DNA from: Calendula officinalis
Taxonomy: Eukaryota > Streptophyta > Magnoliopsida > Asterales > Asteraceae
DNA: 64,000 bases
Assembly: GCA_963853835.1 (NCBI GenBank)
Contig: OY970820.1
Span: 48,852,407 to 48,916,406 of the forward strand
Direction of reading: 5' to 3'
A model generated the notes under the pieces. The model made no database searches. It saw only the letters and a program-made list of their open reading frames with translations, and was not told where the DNA came from. The position numbers were made by a program, and so were the translations under genes. Shown one piece after another: positions 1 through 11,674 of this stretch; positions within the stretch are counted from its first letter, which is position 1; every line of letters begins with the position of its first letter.

Positions 1-147
1 AACTTTGTGTTTTTAACTATTTATATTTTAGGCAGATTCGAAAATCACCTATTTTATGATTTATCTGACAGAAAGTTCCACTATAAGTTTTTATAAAAAT
101 TTATTTTTCTCCGAAAATTTGTATTTTTAAATTCAATAATTTGTAAT

Positions 148-1252
148 TTAAAAACTAATTTGTAAACAATGAAAACCTGAACATGAACCGACGGTGACAT
201 CTTGAAGACTAGAGCACCCAGATACACATCCACTACTAAAATCCTTGCCTTCGATTGCGGTCACCGGTGAGACCAACGTGAACTCGTCACACCCAACAGC
301 ATACACTTTATTCCGTTCCGACAATGTAAAGTAGGAGTATTTCACCGAGATCCCGGAATCTCGGGCTTCAACAACACCACCGGTTTGATTGTAGCAGTTG
401 GAACCAACCGTAGTTTTGACCCTCACGTGCTCATCGGAGATGTCCAACACCTCTATCCGGCTTATATTGTCTTTTCCTCTGTAAGAAATTAGGCCTGCCG
501 GCAAGAAGGCTTTTGGGGGATTGAAGGATGTGTTGCAGATGATGTCGAACCAGGGACCAATAGAGCAACCGGACCTGGATCCGACGCCGAAGGGGTATGG
601 TACGGTCAGGTTGCCACATTTACTTGGGCAGCCAGGAAGCAGCGATATGTTGTTGACGGCTGTTGCCGCCTGAAATAATGGGAGGTGGGATAGATACAGG
701 ACTAGCATTAGAGCATCCCAATGGTTAACCTCACAAAGGCTTATTACTTTTGCCACATCAACTATCTACTAACAAAAAACTTATTTAAAAAAAGCATCTC
801 CAATGGTTAACCTTTCAAAAAGTTTTTTCTTATTAATATTACTAGTTTACCTTTATGTATCTCAAATGTTTTATAAATGTCCCTCATATATAATTTGATC
901 ATTTTTATAATATTTTATAATACTTAATATACCACAAAATAACAAAACTTATCATCATTCTTGTTCTTTATAAAAAATATTAAAATATGACAAAATTATC
1001 ATTTATAGTTATAAAAATAATAAAGAATTCATATATAAATTTATCTAGGGTTTAAAATGTAAAATTAGTAAATATGAGGACTAAATAAATCAAATATTGA
1101 AAGAAAGTTAAGAGGTTATGGAAGAATAAGTCATTGAAAAAAGCTTTTAAAAAAGCTCTTCACTCCAATAGCAAAAAGTCATCCAAAGATTTATTTAAAT
1201 AGTAATAAGCTTTGGAATAATTTACCATTGGAGATGCTCTTAGTAGACCCAT
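148..1252 (-). pseudogene. Wall-associated-kinase-type receptor, first-exon fragment split by a MITE
   Basis: The reading frame from about 707 down to 148 encodes a hydrophobic leader followed by a galacturonan-binding WAK domain (GUB_WAK type): the Cys-rich CPSKCGNLTVPYPFG motif, then regularly spaced cysteines. The domain would sit in the cell wall and bind pectin. The protein stops just after GSCSGFHC, where the family normally continues with a further Cys-Cys-Gln block, a transmembrane segment and a kinase; none of these follow, so the copy is truncated. The only ATG fitting the signal peptide is at 1252-1250 (ATG GGT CTA), separated from the rest by the MITE at 711-1239. Removing the MITE and one TTA copy puts that ATG in frame with the leader. 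The present long frame starts inside the MITE with GTG. Non-functional remnant; family assignment is firm. Confidence 0.82.
711..1239. mobile_element. PIF/Harbinger (Tourist-like) MITE
   Basis: A 529-bp AT-rich element with terminal inverted repeats: left GAGCATCCCAATGGTTAAC, right ending CCATTGGAGATGCTC. It is flanked on both sides by TTA (708-710 and 1240-1242), the 3-bp target duplication typical of PIF/Harbinger. A second internal copy of the left terminus lies at about 794-813, as if one MITE end was duplicated or nested. No coding capacity. It lies inside the signal-peptide codons of the WAK-type fragment. Confidence 0.8.
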
Positions 1253-1311
1253 TTTGAAGAGGTTTCACTATAATATTCACGTTTTATAAGGACTTTTAGA
1301 TCAGTTTTGAC

Positions 1312-1868
1312 TAGGGGTGGCAATTCAGGTCGGGTTCAGGTTGACGGGTTCGGGTTCGCGGGTTGGCGGGTCAGAAACGTTCAACCCGAAACCGACCTGT
1401 TTATATAAACGGGTCGGATATCTAAACTCTAACCTGTTTAACTTCAACCCAAACCTAAACCATATAACTCATTTAATAAAACGGGTTAAACAGGTTATCA
1501 GGTCAAACAAGTTAAACGAGTCAAACATATCAAAAAGCTGTTATTACTACACAAATTTATAACAAAATACTAAACACCAAATTACTAAGTAACATTTTTT
1601 TAATTTTATCTAACTATTAACTACGATTTAACTAGTAAACTATAAATTAAGTATAAAAATATATATTTTAAAATATATTTTAAAAATTAAACGGGTTGGC
1701 GGATCGACCCATCTAATTATCATTGACCCAAACCTAACCTGTTTAATAAACGGGTCAGCTGACTAAACCCGAGACTGACCCAATTACTTTTTACCCCAAC
1801 CCAAACCTGTTTATTTTCGTGTCGGTTTCAGGTCGGGTTTCGTATCGGGTCAGAAATTGCCACCCCTA
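1312..1868. mobile_element. hAT-type MITE
   Basis: A 557-bp element with inverted ends TAGGGGTGGCAATT / AATTGCCACCCCTA and a perfect 8-bp target duplication GTTTTGAC (1304-1311 and 1869-1876). The 8-bp duplication and TAGGGGTGGCAA end indicate the hAT superfamily. The ends are rich in CGGGT/ACCCG words and the centre is AT-rich. No transposase frame. Confidence 0.85.
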
Positions 1869-1876
1869 GTTTTGAC

Positions 1877-2724
1877 CTCTATATGGTATTAAACTATATA
1901 TTAAATATTAATTAAATTGAAACTTTATATTTGTCGACAAACTTTTGTTTTGGCCTAGTCATGAGTATTTGAGAGTTCACATAGCAATTTCACACATTTA
2001 AAACTTATTTCTCATACTAAATATTAAAGTTTCGGACAACACACCAAATTTGGTATTCAATTAAGAACTCCGTAAGATAAGCTTTTAAAACTTGTTCAAC
2101 ACAAGAACACAGTTTTAAAAGATAAAAAATCAATTTTAACATAAACTTCAACCAATATTTCATTCACACAAATATACATTTAATATGACAATTTCAAGTG
2201 ACTAAAAAAGACAAACGGGTCATAATACGTAAAAATAAAAAAAAACACAAAAGTGTCTGAAAACAGTGTTTTTAGGCCAGAATGTTCGGTAAACTACCTA
2301 CGGCGTTCATCATGTCATAATCCTCGTCGCATGCTTCGATTTGGTTACTTGTGGGACTAAAACGGAAACTCTAGACAAAAGTTATGCCCTTTTCAATGGA
2401 GCTCATTTCTTTACACGACGATTATGAGCTTCAAAAAACATAAGGCGCCTCCGTAAGGGCCCACTCCTCTAGTATATATTGGGATGCATCATAATTATTA
2501 CAATGTTAAAAAGGGCTCACTCCTCTAGTATATATTGGGATGCATCATAATTATTACAATGTTAAAAAGATGACAATAAACTTGAACCAAGTTTATCTAG
2601 TATCTATCTATATATACAATAAAGAATGAGTTCCAAAAATGAAGTTGAATTTAATACCTTGCATTTAATATTAATAATATTAATAATGTAATAAATTCAT
2701 TTATAAGATTAATTAAATTAAATT
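1877..2724. other. Gene-free AT-rich stretch
   Basis: No gene or terminal repeat recognised, apart from the 56-bp tandem duplication listed separately and a 30-bp word at 2336-2365 that recurs exactly at 58529-58558. Confidence 0.5.
2457..2568. repeat. 56-bp tandem duplication
   Basis: Two adjacent 56-bp units, 2457-2512 and 2513-2568, differ at one base (GGGCCC against GGGCTC near the start). Each contains CTCCTCTAGTATATATTGGG. The near-identity suggests a recent duplication. Confidence 0.9.
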
Positions 2725-2784
2725 AAATTATTATATTTAATATATAGGTTTTAGTTTCTAGCAAATGTAAAGACACATATTAAA
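2725..2784 (+). repeat. 60-bp flanking direct repeat, left copy
   Basis: Matches 10151-10210 with two mismatches in 60 bases. The pair brackets the gag-only LTR element between them. Far longer than a normal LTR-element target duplication. Confidence 0.85.
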
Positions 2785-2786
2785 GG

Positions 2787-3060
2787 TAATAGATTGAATG
2801 AAGCTAGAATCAAGCTAATCCATGATGTTTAGATGAGAAATTGAAGATTTGAGTGTGTGTGTGTGTGTTCTTGGTGTTAGTGTGTGTAAAGAGAGAGAAC
2901 GATGTAGGTGAAAAGCTTTCAAAATTGTATATCAGTAAAAGTGAGGGAAAGCTTACATTGAAAGACAAATGTACCTCCTTATATACTCCTACCACTTAAC
3001 AAGGGAAAAGTTAACTAACGGACTTTAAAGGTCAAAACTATTACATAAATGGTCCTAACA
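2787..3060 (-). repeat. 3' LTR of gag-only element copy 1
   Basis: A 274-bp LTR, nearly identical to 9846-10119. On the minus strand it begins TGTTAGGACC. Its far end is damaged (TAATAG where the other copy has TGATAG). Contains a (GT)n tract. Confidence 0.88.
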
Positions 3061-3070
3061 ATCTCCCCCT
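3061..3070 (-). other. Polypurine tract of copy 1
   Basis: The minus strand reads AGGGGGAGAT immediately upstream of the TGTTAGG start of the 3' LTR: the expected plus-strand priming site. Confidence 0.75.
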
Positions 3071-6014
3071 TTTTATCTTTAACCCGTCATCCCAGTCTTC
3101 AGACTACAGATTCTTCTTATAATCTGTCTTTGGTAAGAAAATGTTTTTCTGAATTTCAAGATCAAAACATTTCAGAACTCTGGAAGTTTAAGATACTCAA
3201 AGAGGATATGTTTTCGTTGATACTGTTTGAGTGAAGAAATCCTATAACTGATTTACTAAAGATTTTAAAATTTAGGGAAAGGGAATATCAGTTAAGTAAG
3301 GATTTGACTGGGTTTTCAGATAATGTAGAGGTTGTTTTTGGAATTTTGTGGTAGAGAATTATATTAAGGATAGAATAATAATGTTTTTGAATGGTTTGTC
3401 AGTCAAAGTTTTGGATGGATATGAATGTGAATTTGTGGTTTGGATATAATGATTTGTCAGTTTAAGATTTGTAATGGAAATGTTAAGAATTTGTGAGAAA
3501 TTTCTGAAGATGAGTCGGTTTCTTTTTCTTCACAAATTATTTCATGTAAATCGACGAAAATGTAGACCCATAGATAGATAGAGTTGTTTGTAGCGGAAAT
3601 CTTTTCTCGAAGTTGTGGCTTTGTCGAATTATGACCATTGATAATTTTTGTTGAGAGAAAAATGTGGATAAGATCTGTACTCCCCCTCAAACAAACAATT
3701 ATTCTTCAATAAATCTTCTTCGGTTTCTTGTTTACTACCCCTTAATCGGTGCATATGTCTTTTTGATGTGGAGTAAACTGGGCTAATATATTCTCTTAAG
3801 TCTTGTAAGCATTTTTCTTCATAAACTGAACTTCTTAGTAAATTTTCTCCCCCTCATGATGATTAAGATTTATCGGAATCATCATGAAAAATATGAAGTT
3901 CGTCGAGGTGAAATGAAGAAAATCTTCGAAGCCCATGGATACAAAATGTGAAGAAGAATGATATATTCATATTTTGAATGAACCAATATACATCACATTG
4001 TATCATCGAAAACCAAACCTATGTTGATGATGTAGATATCCGATCAAAACGTTTGGCAGTTAATCTCAATGATCGAATTAAGTCGGGCAAACCGGGATCA
4101 CGTAGATTACCCGTTGACACAACAGTTACACAAACTGTGTGACCTACGTTTAGTGTTGGAATAGATGATAGCACTGGTAGGATTTCCATTCAATCATCGT
4201 GGAATACCAAGAATGTTGGTATCACTATGAATGTTCCGGCTTTATCACAAAGATAAGCTTGGTATTATGCCTTGTGTCCTAAAAGTGTATTGCGGTTCTA
4301 GACTCAATTAGTGGACAAACGAAGGCGAGGACTGGAGAGGCTTGTCCTCTTGTTCAATATCAACAATCTCCAAGTGAGATGTCGATAGCATATGAGATAG
4401 TCTCCGTGGAAATGAAACAAGTACTTTTTAAGAAATACTTGAGTGGCTTGGGGGGTTGTGCATTGCATCACTGGGTCCATGATGTCTATTTCAATATCAG
4501 AGAGCAACACATGCAATCCGATAAAGACATGTCAACCCGGCTTTGTATCAGTTCGGTAAGGGTTTTTCGTTTTATTTAACTCTGTCACACCCTCCTCACT
4601 AAAGCTTACTTTTTCATTTTTCGACTACTCCCTCATTTCATTTTTCCATGTTTAGCTGATTTGCACCCCATACTACATTCCCCCTCTCAAATTTTATCTC
4701 AGCGCACCCCAATCAAGATCCCGTGATACTTGATTCTTCTCACCTAGACCTATGTACCCTTACATTTTGTCCTATATTGTAGGTGGCTCCTGGGGAAGAT
4801 CATGTTGGTTATAGCAGATCATAGGAGTAATTTGAGAGTGAACTATAACGCTCATGTGCAATTTATCAGCATTTATGATGTTACTTTGTAAGAATAACAT
4901 GGATTTTTCATCGGAAAACGTATGTGTTTCCGGCATAAGTTGTTGCCTTTAAGATATAAAAGTTTAGGCACAGCAACTTGAACAAATTAGGTAAAACCGG
5001 ACTCACATAGAGTATCCGTTAACACACGGTATGAATCGATAGTCGTTTGCACAACAGTGGATTCAAATGTGTGACCTGCAGTTAGAGTTGTCGCGATTTT
5101 AGCTCTAGCAGGATTTCCACTCAATCCTCGTGAAGCACCAGATTGTGATGCCACTATGAGTGTTCCGATAAATACACGGAGATTCATATTCAATAGTGTA
5201 TGTGTCCTATATTGGAAATATTTGTCGGTGAGATCTAGACACATTGTGCATTCAATTGAAGACGTAACCCGGGGCAGAAGGTTAATGATTTCAATACCAA
5301 CATACTCCGAATGAGCAGTCGATAGATTATGTGCTACATCCCTTGATGAATTGAAACAAATTCCTTTTGAGAGGAATCTGAGTGGTTGGTGGTGGAGTGC
5401 AATTGCTTGACTGGGCCAGTTAAGACTGGTGAATCATTCAACACATGAATGAACACAATTTTGTGAGGTTGCCCGGTTTATTATCGGTTTGGATGCACTC
5501 AAAGGTGTGTTTTCTTAATATTATCATGTTTTCACATCACCTTGCACTCACCTAAATCTATACCCTTGACTTATACCCTCACATTTACCAATTTTGGCTA
5601 AAACATATTTCCCTTGGAAGGTTAGGCCGGTGGCAAACCATAGGAAGGTATTGTCGTTTGATAAAAAAATGTATCATTAAAAAAAAATTCAAACGGGTAT
5701 AAAAGTAATGATATAAGAAAGTTTCACCCCCTGTAAATACTAATTCTCCCCCTAGAATTAATATTTCTCCCCCTCGACAAAATAAAGGTAATGAAAAATA
5801 TACAGTTTAAGAGGGGTGGGAAAGAGTTGTGACATTTAAGTGAAAATCTGGTTAAGAGCGGGTTTCAAACTAATGTATTTGAAATCCTTTAAGATGAAAA
5901 GCGAGTTATACACTGAATTATGTATAAGTCATACTGTTGAGACGCGAGTTATATACTGATTTGTGTATAAGTCATTCTTTTGAAACTCGAGTTATTCACT
6001 GAGGCGTGTATAAG
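3071..6014 (-). other. Long non-coding 3' internal region of copy 1
   Basis: Nearly 3 kb without a credible protein. Several blocks are well conserved with the second gag-only element despite the lack of coding: 4300-4570 resembles 36610-36875, and 4785-5250 resembles 37105-37590. Repeated short purine tracts (CTCCCCCTC on the plus strand) punctuate it. Conservation without coding suggests a cis role or shared ancestry. Confidence 0.6.
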
Positions 6015-8361
6015 TCATTTTTCTGCAAAACAAATCAAACAACTTTTGGTACCCATCTTTTTGGGTCCGACAATGTTAGTGTGGGAATGAAACCACCGAT
6101 GAGTTGTATCGATTTGATTTAAAGATTGAGAATTCCAAGAAAAACTGAAACTAGATGCTTCACTTTCAAATAATTTCCGGGGAATTATTTGAGATATTGG
6201 AGTTTTGGGAACCCATTTTGCTTTTAAGATCGAGGATGTTTTGTAAACATAAACAGGAGATGTTTTTGGCACTTGTGTAAAAGTCGTTTTAGTGCCAAGG
6301 AAAGTAAATCTTTTCTCGAATATTTTAACGATTTAGTTTTTGAAAGGATTTTCTTTGAAGCAGTCGAATGTTTCAACACGGTTGATGATTTAGTTTTATC
6401 CATTTGAGAATGCTTAAGTCTAGAAGAGAAACCTAATTTATTTGGAGTTTTAGGTGCGGAATTTCCTCTATTAGCTTGTTTGAGAGCATTCATTTTCTTA
6501 TCAGAGTGTGGTGGAACCGTGGATCTCCTAGGCTTAGGTTTGGTAGAAGAACTTACTTGAGATTTCGGTTTAGGTTTAGAATTTCCTCTATTAACCTCAG
6601 TTTGCTTGATCGTATATAAATCACGATATGCCATGACAGGAGAAAACTTTCTTGAGTTTTTACATTTATTCTTTGCCGGAAAAGGAGAATCGAATTTCAA
6701 AGATGCACTAGGCTTCTTAAACTTCTGAAGATGAGATGATTTAGATTCTAAATTTTTAATTGTCGTTTGCAACTTTAATTGTCTTCATCAAAAGATTTAT
6801 GTGTTTTATCAATTTTAGTTTCTAATTCAAAAAATTTGGATTGTAAAACTGATTTTTCTTTGTCAAATGCCTTATGTGTTTCGTCGATTTCATTTTCCAA
6901 TTGACAAATTTTCTTTTCTAGAATTAGAGATGGAACATAAATCTTTGGTGTTACTTTTTGTTGAAGAATGACATTTCCTTTAATTTCAAATTCTTCTGGT
7001 TTTATAATTGGAAAATAATCATCATTTTCAAATTTTGTCTTTTTAGTTTCATATGTTTTATTTAATTCAGCATAGTTGAAACTAATTTGTGCATTCGCCT
7101 TCTTTGCTCTGTTGAAAGTCTCAATCTCTTCTTCCTCATCAGTCATACGAATGAAGCTCTGCCAAACATCTACATGTATGTATTTAGAATCATACAGTGT
7201 TGGAAGCACGTTACAAGCCATCTTAAGATATTCTGGATTATTAGCTCCCAGTCGTTCTCTTGAATTGAAGTATTTGAAGTCTTTAGGCTTGTTTAAATGA
7301 ATTGTTTGATCAGTTTGACCTCGTTTGGCAATTATTTCTTCTAAGTGTTTGACGTGAGAAGAAAGTTGAATTTTATCATGTTGAAGTTGATGAATGACAT
7401 TTTGTTTGTTATTTAATTCTCGTGATGTTTGAATGTCGTTTTCGTGTAAAGTTTCAGATAATTCTTTAATTTGTGAGGTTAAGGATTTAAACTGATTTTC
7501 ATTATCATCAAATTCTTTTTGTTTGCGTTCCAACCAGTTTTTAGTTTTTTGATATTCATACCATGTTTCAATGTATAACTTGTAATATTTATCATTTTGA
7601 TCATTTGATGTTGAACTTTGTGTATTTTGAAGATTGGTTACTTCAATTACTTTTTCAGAAATTGTATGAGACAAATGTTTAATATCATTCTCATATTTAA
7701 CCTTCAATTCTGATATTTGATTTTGTAACGTCAGATTCTTTTTCTCAAAATTTTTATTTTGTTTAATAATATGAACAAGTTGTGTATTATGATGAACAAA
7801 TTGTTCATTTTCGTTTTCTAAATCAGCTAAACTTTCTAGGAGTTTAGTATTTAATTCTTTTTCATTCAAAAGGTTTTGTGTTAAAGAATCAATTTCAGAA
7901 ATCTGGTTTGTTGCAAAACAATTATCAGAATCAATTGTAGTTGAAGAATTAGACAAGAGAGAACTGATTACCTCTATTTCTTTGTTAGCCTCTTCATTGA
8001 AACGATCAGAAATTTCAGCATTTTCACGTGCAATGAAACATAAATTCGCTGAATGTTCTTCATCTTCAGCTAATAACACTTGTGCAGTCTCAATATGTTT
8101 AGTCATCAACATCTTACGCTTATAATACTCTGAATCACGAACGATTGATTTCTTTGTAGCATCCAAAGGTGTGATGATTGACTTTTCATTTGAGATTATA
8201 GCATTTAGATCAGGTTTAATGTCGGATGAAGATCTCAGATTATTGTTTTTAGGCTTTGAATTATATTTCTTCTTATAGTTTTAGATAAAAGTCATAACCT
8301 TTAGCACTGCTTGAAGATCTTTATCCATATCATCATTGATAGCTGGTGTAGGTTTTTCCAT
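6015..8361 (-). pseudogene. Gag of copy 1 (N-terminally deleted, zinc knuckle lost)
   Basis: Retrotransposon structural protein. The only available ATG is at 8361-8359, and the capsid-type N-terminus seen in the sister copies is missing. An in-frame TAA lies at 8283-8281. The main open part (8277-6775) holds long heptad-like coiled coil and a conserved block with PKDFKYFNSRERLG and MTDEEEEIETFNRA. Where the sisters have a CCHC zinc knuckle after DPTKK, this copy reads DATKKSIVRDSEY, so the knuckle is deleted. A frameshift near 6774 leads to a basic Lys/Ser-rich tail (6772-6224), and another leads to a KWVPKTP-containing end. Non-functional. Confidence 0.78.
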
Positions 8362-9831
8362 TTTAGCGATGATTAGGATTTTGATTCGAGAAATGTAAAA
8401 AAATTTCAGGTTTGAGGAAAAAGGTCTCGTGTTTCAAAATGTGAAAATTTTCTTTTAAAACCCTTTAAACAAAATGTAAACGTTAAAAGTGTTTAGAATG
8501 TTTATAATGTTTAGAACTTAATCAGGTTTGGAGAAAAAAAATGTAAAAGATTTATGTTCGGAAAAAAAAAATGTAAAAGTTTTAAGGTTGAATTAGATTT
8601 GCGCTGATCGGATTATACCAAGTAAAATCAAACTTGGGCCTAAAAAAATGTGGGCTGAACAATAAGTCCGAATATAGAGATTTTGATATTAATTGAAAAA
8701 GAGAAAACAAATTTGTGGAAAAAAAATGCGTCTTTTAAAAAAAAAATGAAAATCAGGATTTATTAAAAAGGTTTTGGAATTAGATTTAATTTGGGCTAAG
8801 TTCAAATTGGGCCGAGTTCTATTTTGGGCTATTAAAAAGGTCTTCATACGCTCTCTCTTTCTCTCAAATCCATACTCTACCGATCTGTCCAATTTGGCTT
8901 GCGTGTTTCGAAGATCTACAGTAGAGTTTTCTAATTTTTATCCGGTGAAGCAGATTCATGACAGATAATACGCAAGAACTGGAATCCTTAACGATGAACA
9001 TGAAGCCAAACTCTTTTCTGATTTTGAGTCGGAAACTATATATATGCTGTTCAATTGATTTTGATTTTCAATTGATTTTGATCGAATTCAATTGATTATG
9101 TATTTGAATATATATGCTGTTCAATTGTTATGTGAAATTGATTGTTTTCGTAATTGATCTAACTCAATTGTCGTGATTGATTATTGCCGAAGACTGCAGA
9201 TCAACCAATGTAGCCGAACATTACAGAGACGAACTTGGGCTTGGGCCGAACTGTGGAAGTTCGGGCCGAACTTCTCAATTGGGCCGAAGTTTACTGAATA
9301 AGTTCGGGCCGAGCATCAGATATTAAGTTCGGGCCGAACTTGGGCCGATGTTTTAATGGGCCGAACTTCTACTGTGCCGAACTTGTTCTTTAAGTTCGTG
9401 AAGCCGAAGAACTATACGTAAGAACTTGTTCGACTTTTTCTTCACTTTTTCAATCTAATTTCGCTCAATATTCCACCGATTTCAGTGATTCTTTTTGCTC
9501 AATGCTCGAAATCTATTTGCTAACACTTTGATCCGATCATATAATCCATAACATAACACATTTGATCGGATTTTGCAAATTACAGTCACTTTTTGAGTTT
9601 TTCACTTTTTCACAAAATTCACAAAATTGAAGTGATTTGTTGACGGATTTGATCGAATTTTGGTTCTATTCTGCTTAGAATTGAAGGAGAAACATGATTC
9701 TCCAATCAAATCTTCAATTTGAACAAAAAATTTACAACATTAAATTTCATGTGACGCACGAACTTTTCCTCAAATTTTCTCAGATCTTGATCAAATTAGC
9801 TCGAATATGGATCTTCTCACAGAGAGATTTC
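8362..9831 (-). other. 5' leader of copy 1 with TTCGGGCCGAA palindromes
   Basis: Untranslated leader between primer-binding site and gag. At 9230-9400 it carries about eight copies of GGGCCGAAC-type words, several forming the palindrome TTCGGGCCGAA. The same palindromic clusters appear in the leader of the third gag-only element (60740-61170). Confidence 0.65.
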
Positions 9832-9843
9832 GCTCTGATACCA
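9832..9843 (-). other. Primer-binding site of copy 1
   Basis: The minus strand reads TGGTATCAGAGC, complementary to the 3' end of initiator tRNA-Met, the usual Copia primer. It lies 2 bases inside the 5' LTR boundary and fixes the element's orientation. Confidence 0.92.
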
Positions 9844-9845
9844 CT

Positions 9846-10119
9846 TGATAGATTGAATGAAGCTAGAATCAAGCTAATCCATGATGTTTAGATGAGAAAT
9901 TGAAGATTTGAGTGTGTGTGTGTGTGTTCTTGGTGTTAGTGTGTGTAAAGAGAGAGAACGATGTAGGTGATAAGCTTTCAGAATTGTATATCAGTAAAAG
10001 TGAGGGAAAGCTTACATTGAAAGACAAATGTACCTCCTTATATACTCCTAGCACTTAACAAGGGAAAAGTTAACTAACGGACTTTAAAGGTCAAAACTAT
10101 TACATAAATGGTCCTAACA
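9846..10119 (-). repeat. 5' LTR of gag-only element copy 1
   Basis: A 274-bp LTR with TG..CA ends on the minus strand (TGTTAGGACC...CAATCTATCA). A TATA-like AGTATATAAGG lies on the minus strand near 10036-10047. It is followed outward by ATCTCCCCCT, the same 10 bases that follow the left LTR inside the element, which is unexpected for a flanking sequence. Confidence 0.88.
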
Positions 10120-10150
10120 ATCTCCCCCTCGAATACATAAATTGTATATT

Positions 10151-10210
10151 AAATTGTTATATTTAATATGTAGGTTTTAGTTTCTAGCAAATGTAAAGAC
10201 ACATATTAAA
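10151..10210 (+). repeat. 60-bp flanking direct repeat, right copy
   Basis: Partner of 2725-2784 (58 of 60 bases identical by eye). Confidence 0.85.
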
Positions 10211-10760
10211 AATATTAATTAATTTATAATTTTTCATACAAATTAAAAATGAATTATTTAGTATAAATAGGTAAATAAGGTTGTTAATCTCATTCATCTA
10301 TTCTCTTATATATTATGAATTTCATTTTGGTGAATTCATGAATCAAATATGTCTTGACGTTTTTAAGTGATTTTTGTGTAATGATAAATCGTTTAATTTA
10401 AGTTTGTTTATTTTGTAGGATCGACTATCTCAAGCGGTGTTACTCTGATGATTACACAATATCTTATACTCAAATCGGTATCATTCAGTTCCTCGTAATT
10501 CTTTGATTATATCGTTTAAGTCTTTGATTATATCTTATACTCAAGTGTTAAAATCTAGATAGTATATATGGACACACACCAAAAGCTAAACATGTGGGCT
10601 GACGATACGATCGTTGGGCAACAAAAGGCATGATGACAATGCAAACGGGAAAACAAAACGAATAAATTATGTTCGAAGGTGAAGGCAAGTCACATTGTAC
10701 ATTACTTTAATAATCAATATGTAGCAAAGTTCATAATAAACAAGATCATTCATTTTCATA
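10211..10760. other. Gene-free stretch
   Basis: AT-rich intergenic DNA. I see no gene or clear element end. Confidence 0.4.
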
Positions 10761-11184
10761 TAAGTGATCGCTTACATATTTGTAAATATAAATAAATTAA
10801 TATATTTAAAAGTTGAGTTTTGTCATAAAAATAAGAAACTAATGTAATAAAAAATGTAGTAAAACTAATAACTTCATCAAAATTTCATATCAAAGTCTTG
10901 AAATAATATTATTAGTAAATGAATATAAGTAATAAACTCATGTATATTTATAATAAAACTAATAAATTGACTTATCATGAGTTATAAAATAATGATTAGA
11001 AAATGATTATGAGTAATAAACTAATGTATAGTTTGTCATAAACATGATTAATAAATTAATGTAATGAAAACGATTATTGTAGTAAAAAAATATAATAAAA
11101 ACTAATAGCTTTATCAAATTTCCATATCAAAAGTCGTGAAATAATGTCTAAACTAATGTAGTATTTAATTACATTTATTTAATA

Positions 11185-11447
11185 CTCCATCCGTCCCACA
11201 AAAAAGTTCCCATTTCCCCTCTAAATTTTATCCCACAAAAAAGTTCCCATTTGTCAAATGGTGAGGGACCACTTAATAAAATAATATTAAAACTATGGAC
11301 CCCACCACTAATTATCTTCTAAAAGCACTTTCTCTCTCCAGAAAACCTTATATTTTAATCAAAATATAACCATGGACCCCACCACTAACTCTCTCCTAAA
11401 TACTTGTGCCCATTAGAAATGAGAACTTTTTTGTGGGACGGAGGGAG
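11185..11447. mobile_element. Stowaway-type (Tc1/mariner) MITE
   Basis: A 263-bp element with inverted ends CTCCATCCGTCCCACAAAAA / GTGGGACGGAGGGAG and a TA target duplication (11183-11184, 11448-11449). The neighbouring repeat copy keeps an uninterrupted TTATTTAATATAAATA site at about 14600-14615, directly showing the pre-insertion state. Confidence 0.92.
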
Positions 11448-11674
11448 TATAAATAAAAGTTGAATTTTGGTCATAAAAATGAATAAGAAATAGTTATGAT
11501 TAATAAACTAAAATTGTCATATGAAAAGTCTTGAAATACTTATTAGTAAATTAATTTAAGTAATAAAAACCATTTTATAATAAAAAAAAGTACATCTAAT
11601 TATAGTTGTTTAATACACTAACATAATAATTATTAGAAAATGATTATGAGTAATAAACTAATGAATAGTTTGTC

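Larger units (their letters stand above)
2787..10119 (-). mobile_element. Gag-only Sirevirus-like Copia LTR element (copy 1)
   Basis: A 7.3-kb minus-strand element with 274-bp direct LTRs, a primer-binding site next to the right (5') LTR and a polypurine tract beside the left (3') LTR. Internally it carries a degraded gag (8361 to about 6015) and then about 3 kb without coding sequence; no protease, integrase, reverse transcriptase or RNase H is detectable. Repeated GAGGGGGAG-type purine tracts on the minus strand (near 3680, 3848, 4680, 5748 and 5768) resemble the multiple polypurine tracts reported for Sireviruses. The 5 bases outside the LTRs do not match (AAAGG / ATCTC), so the flanks have been rearranged. 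Related to the copies at 34187-43189 and 56264-61869. Confidence 0.82.
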
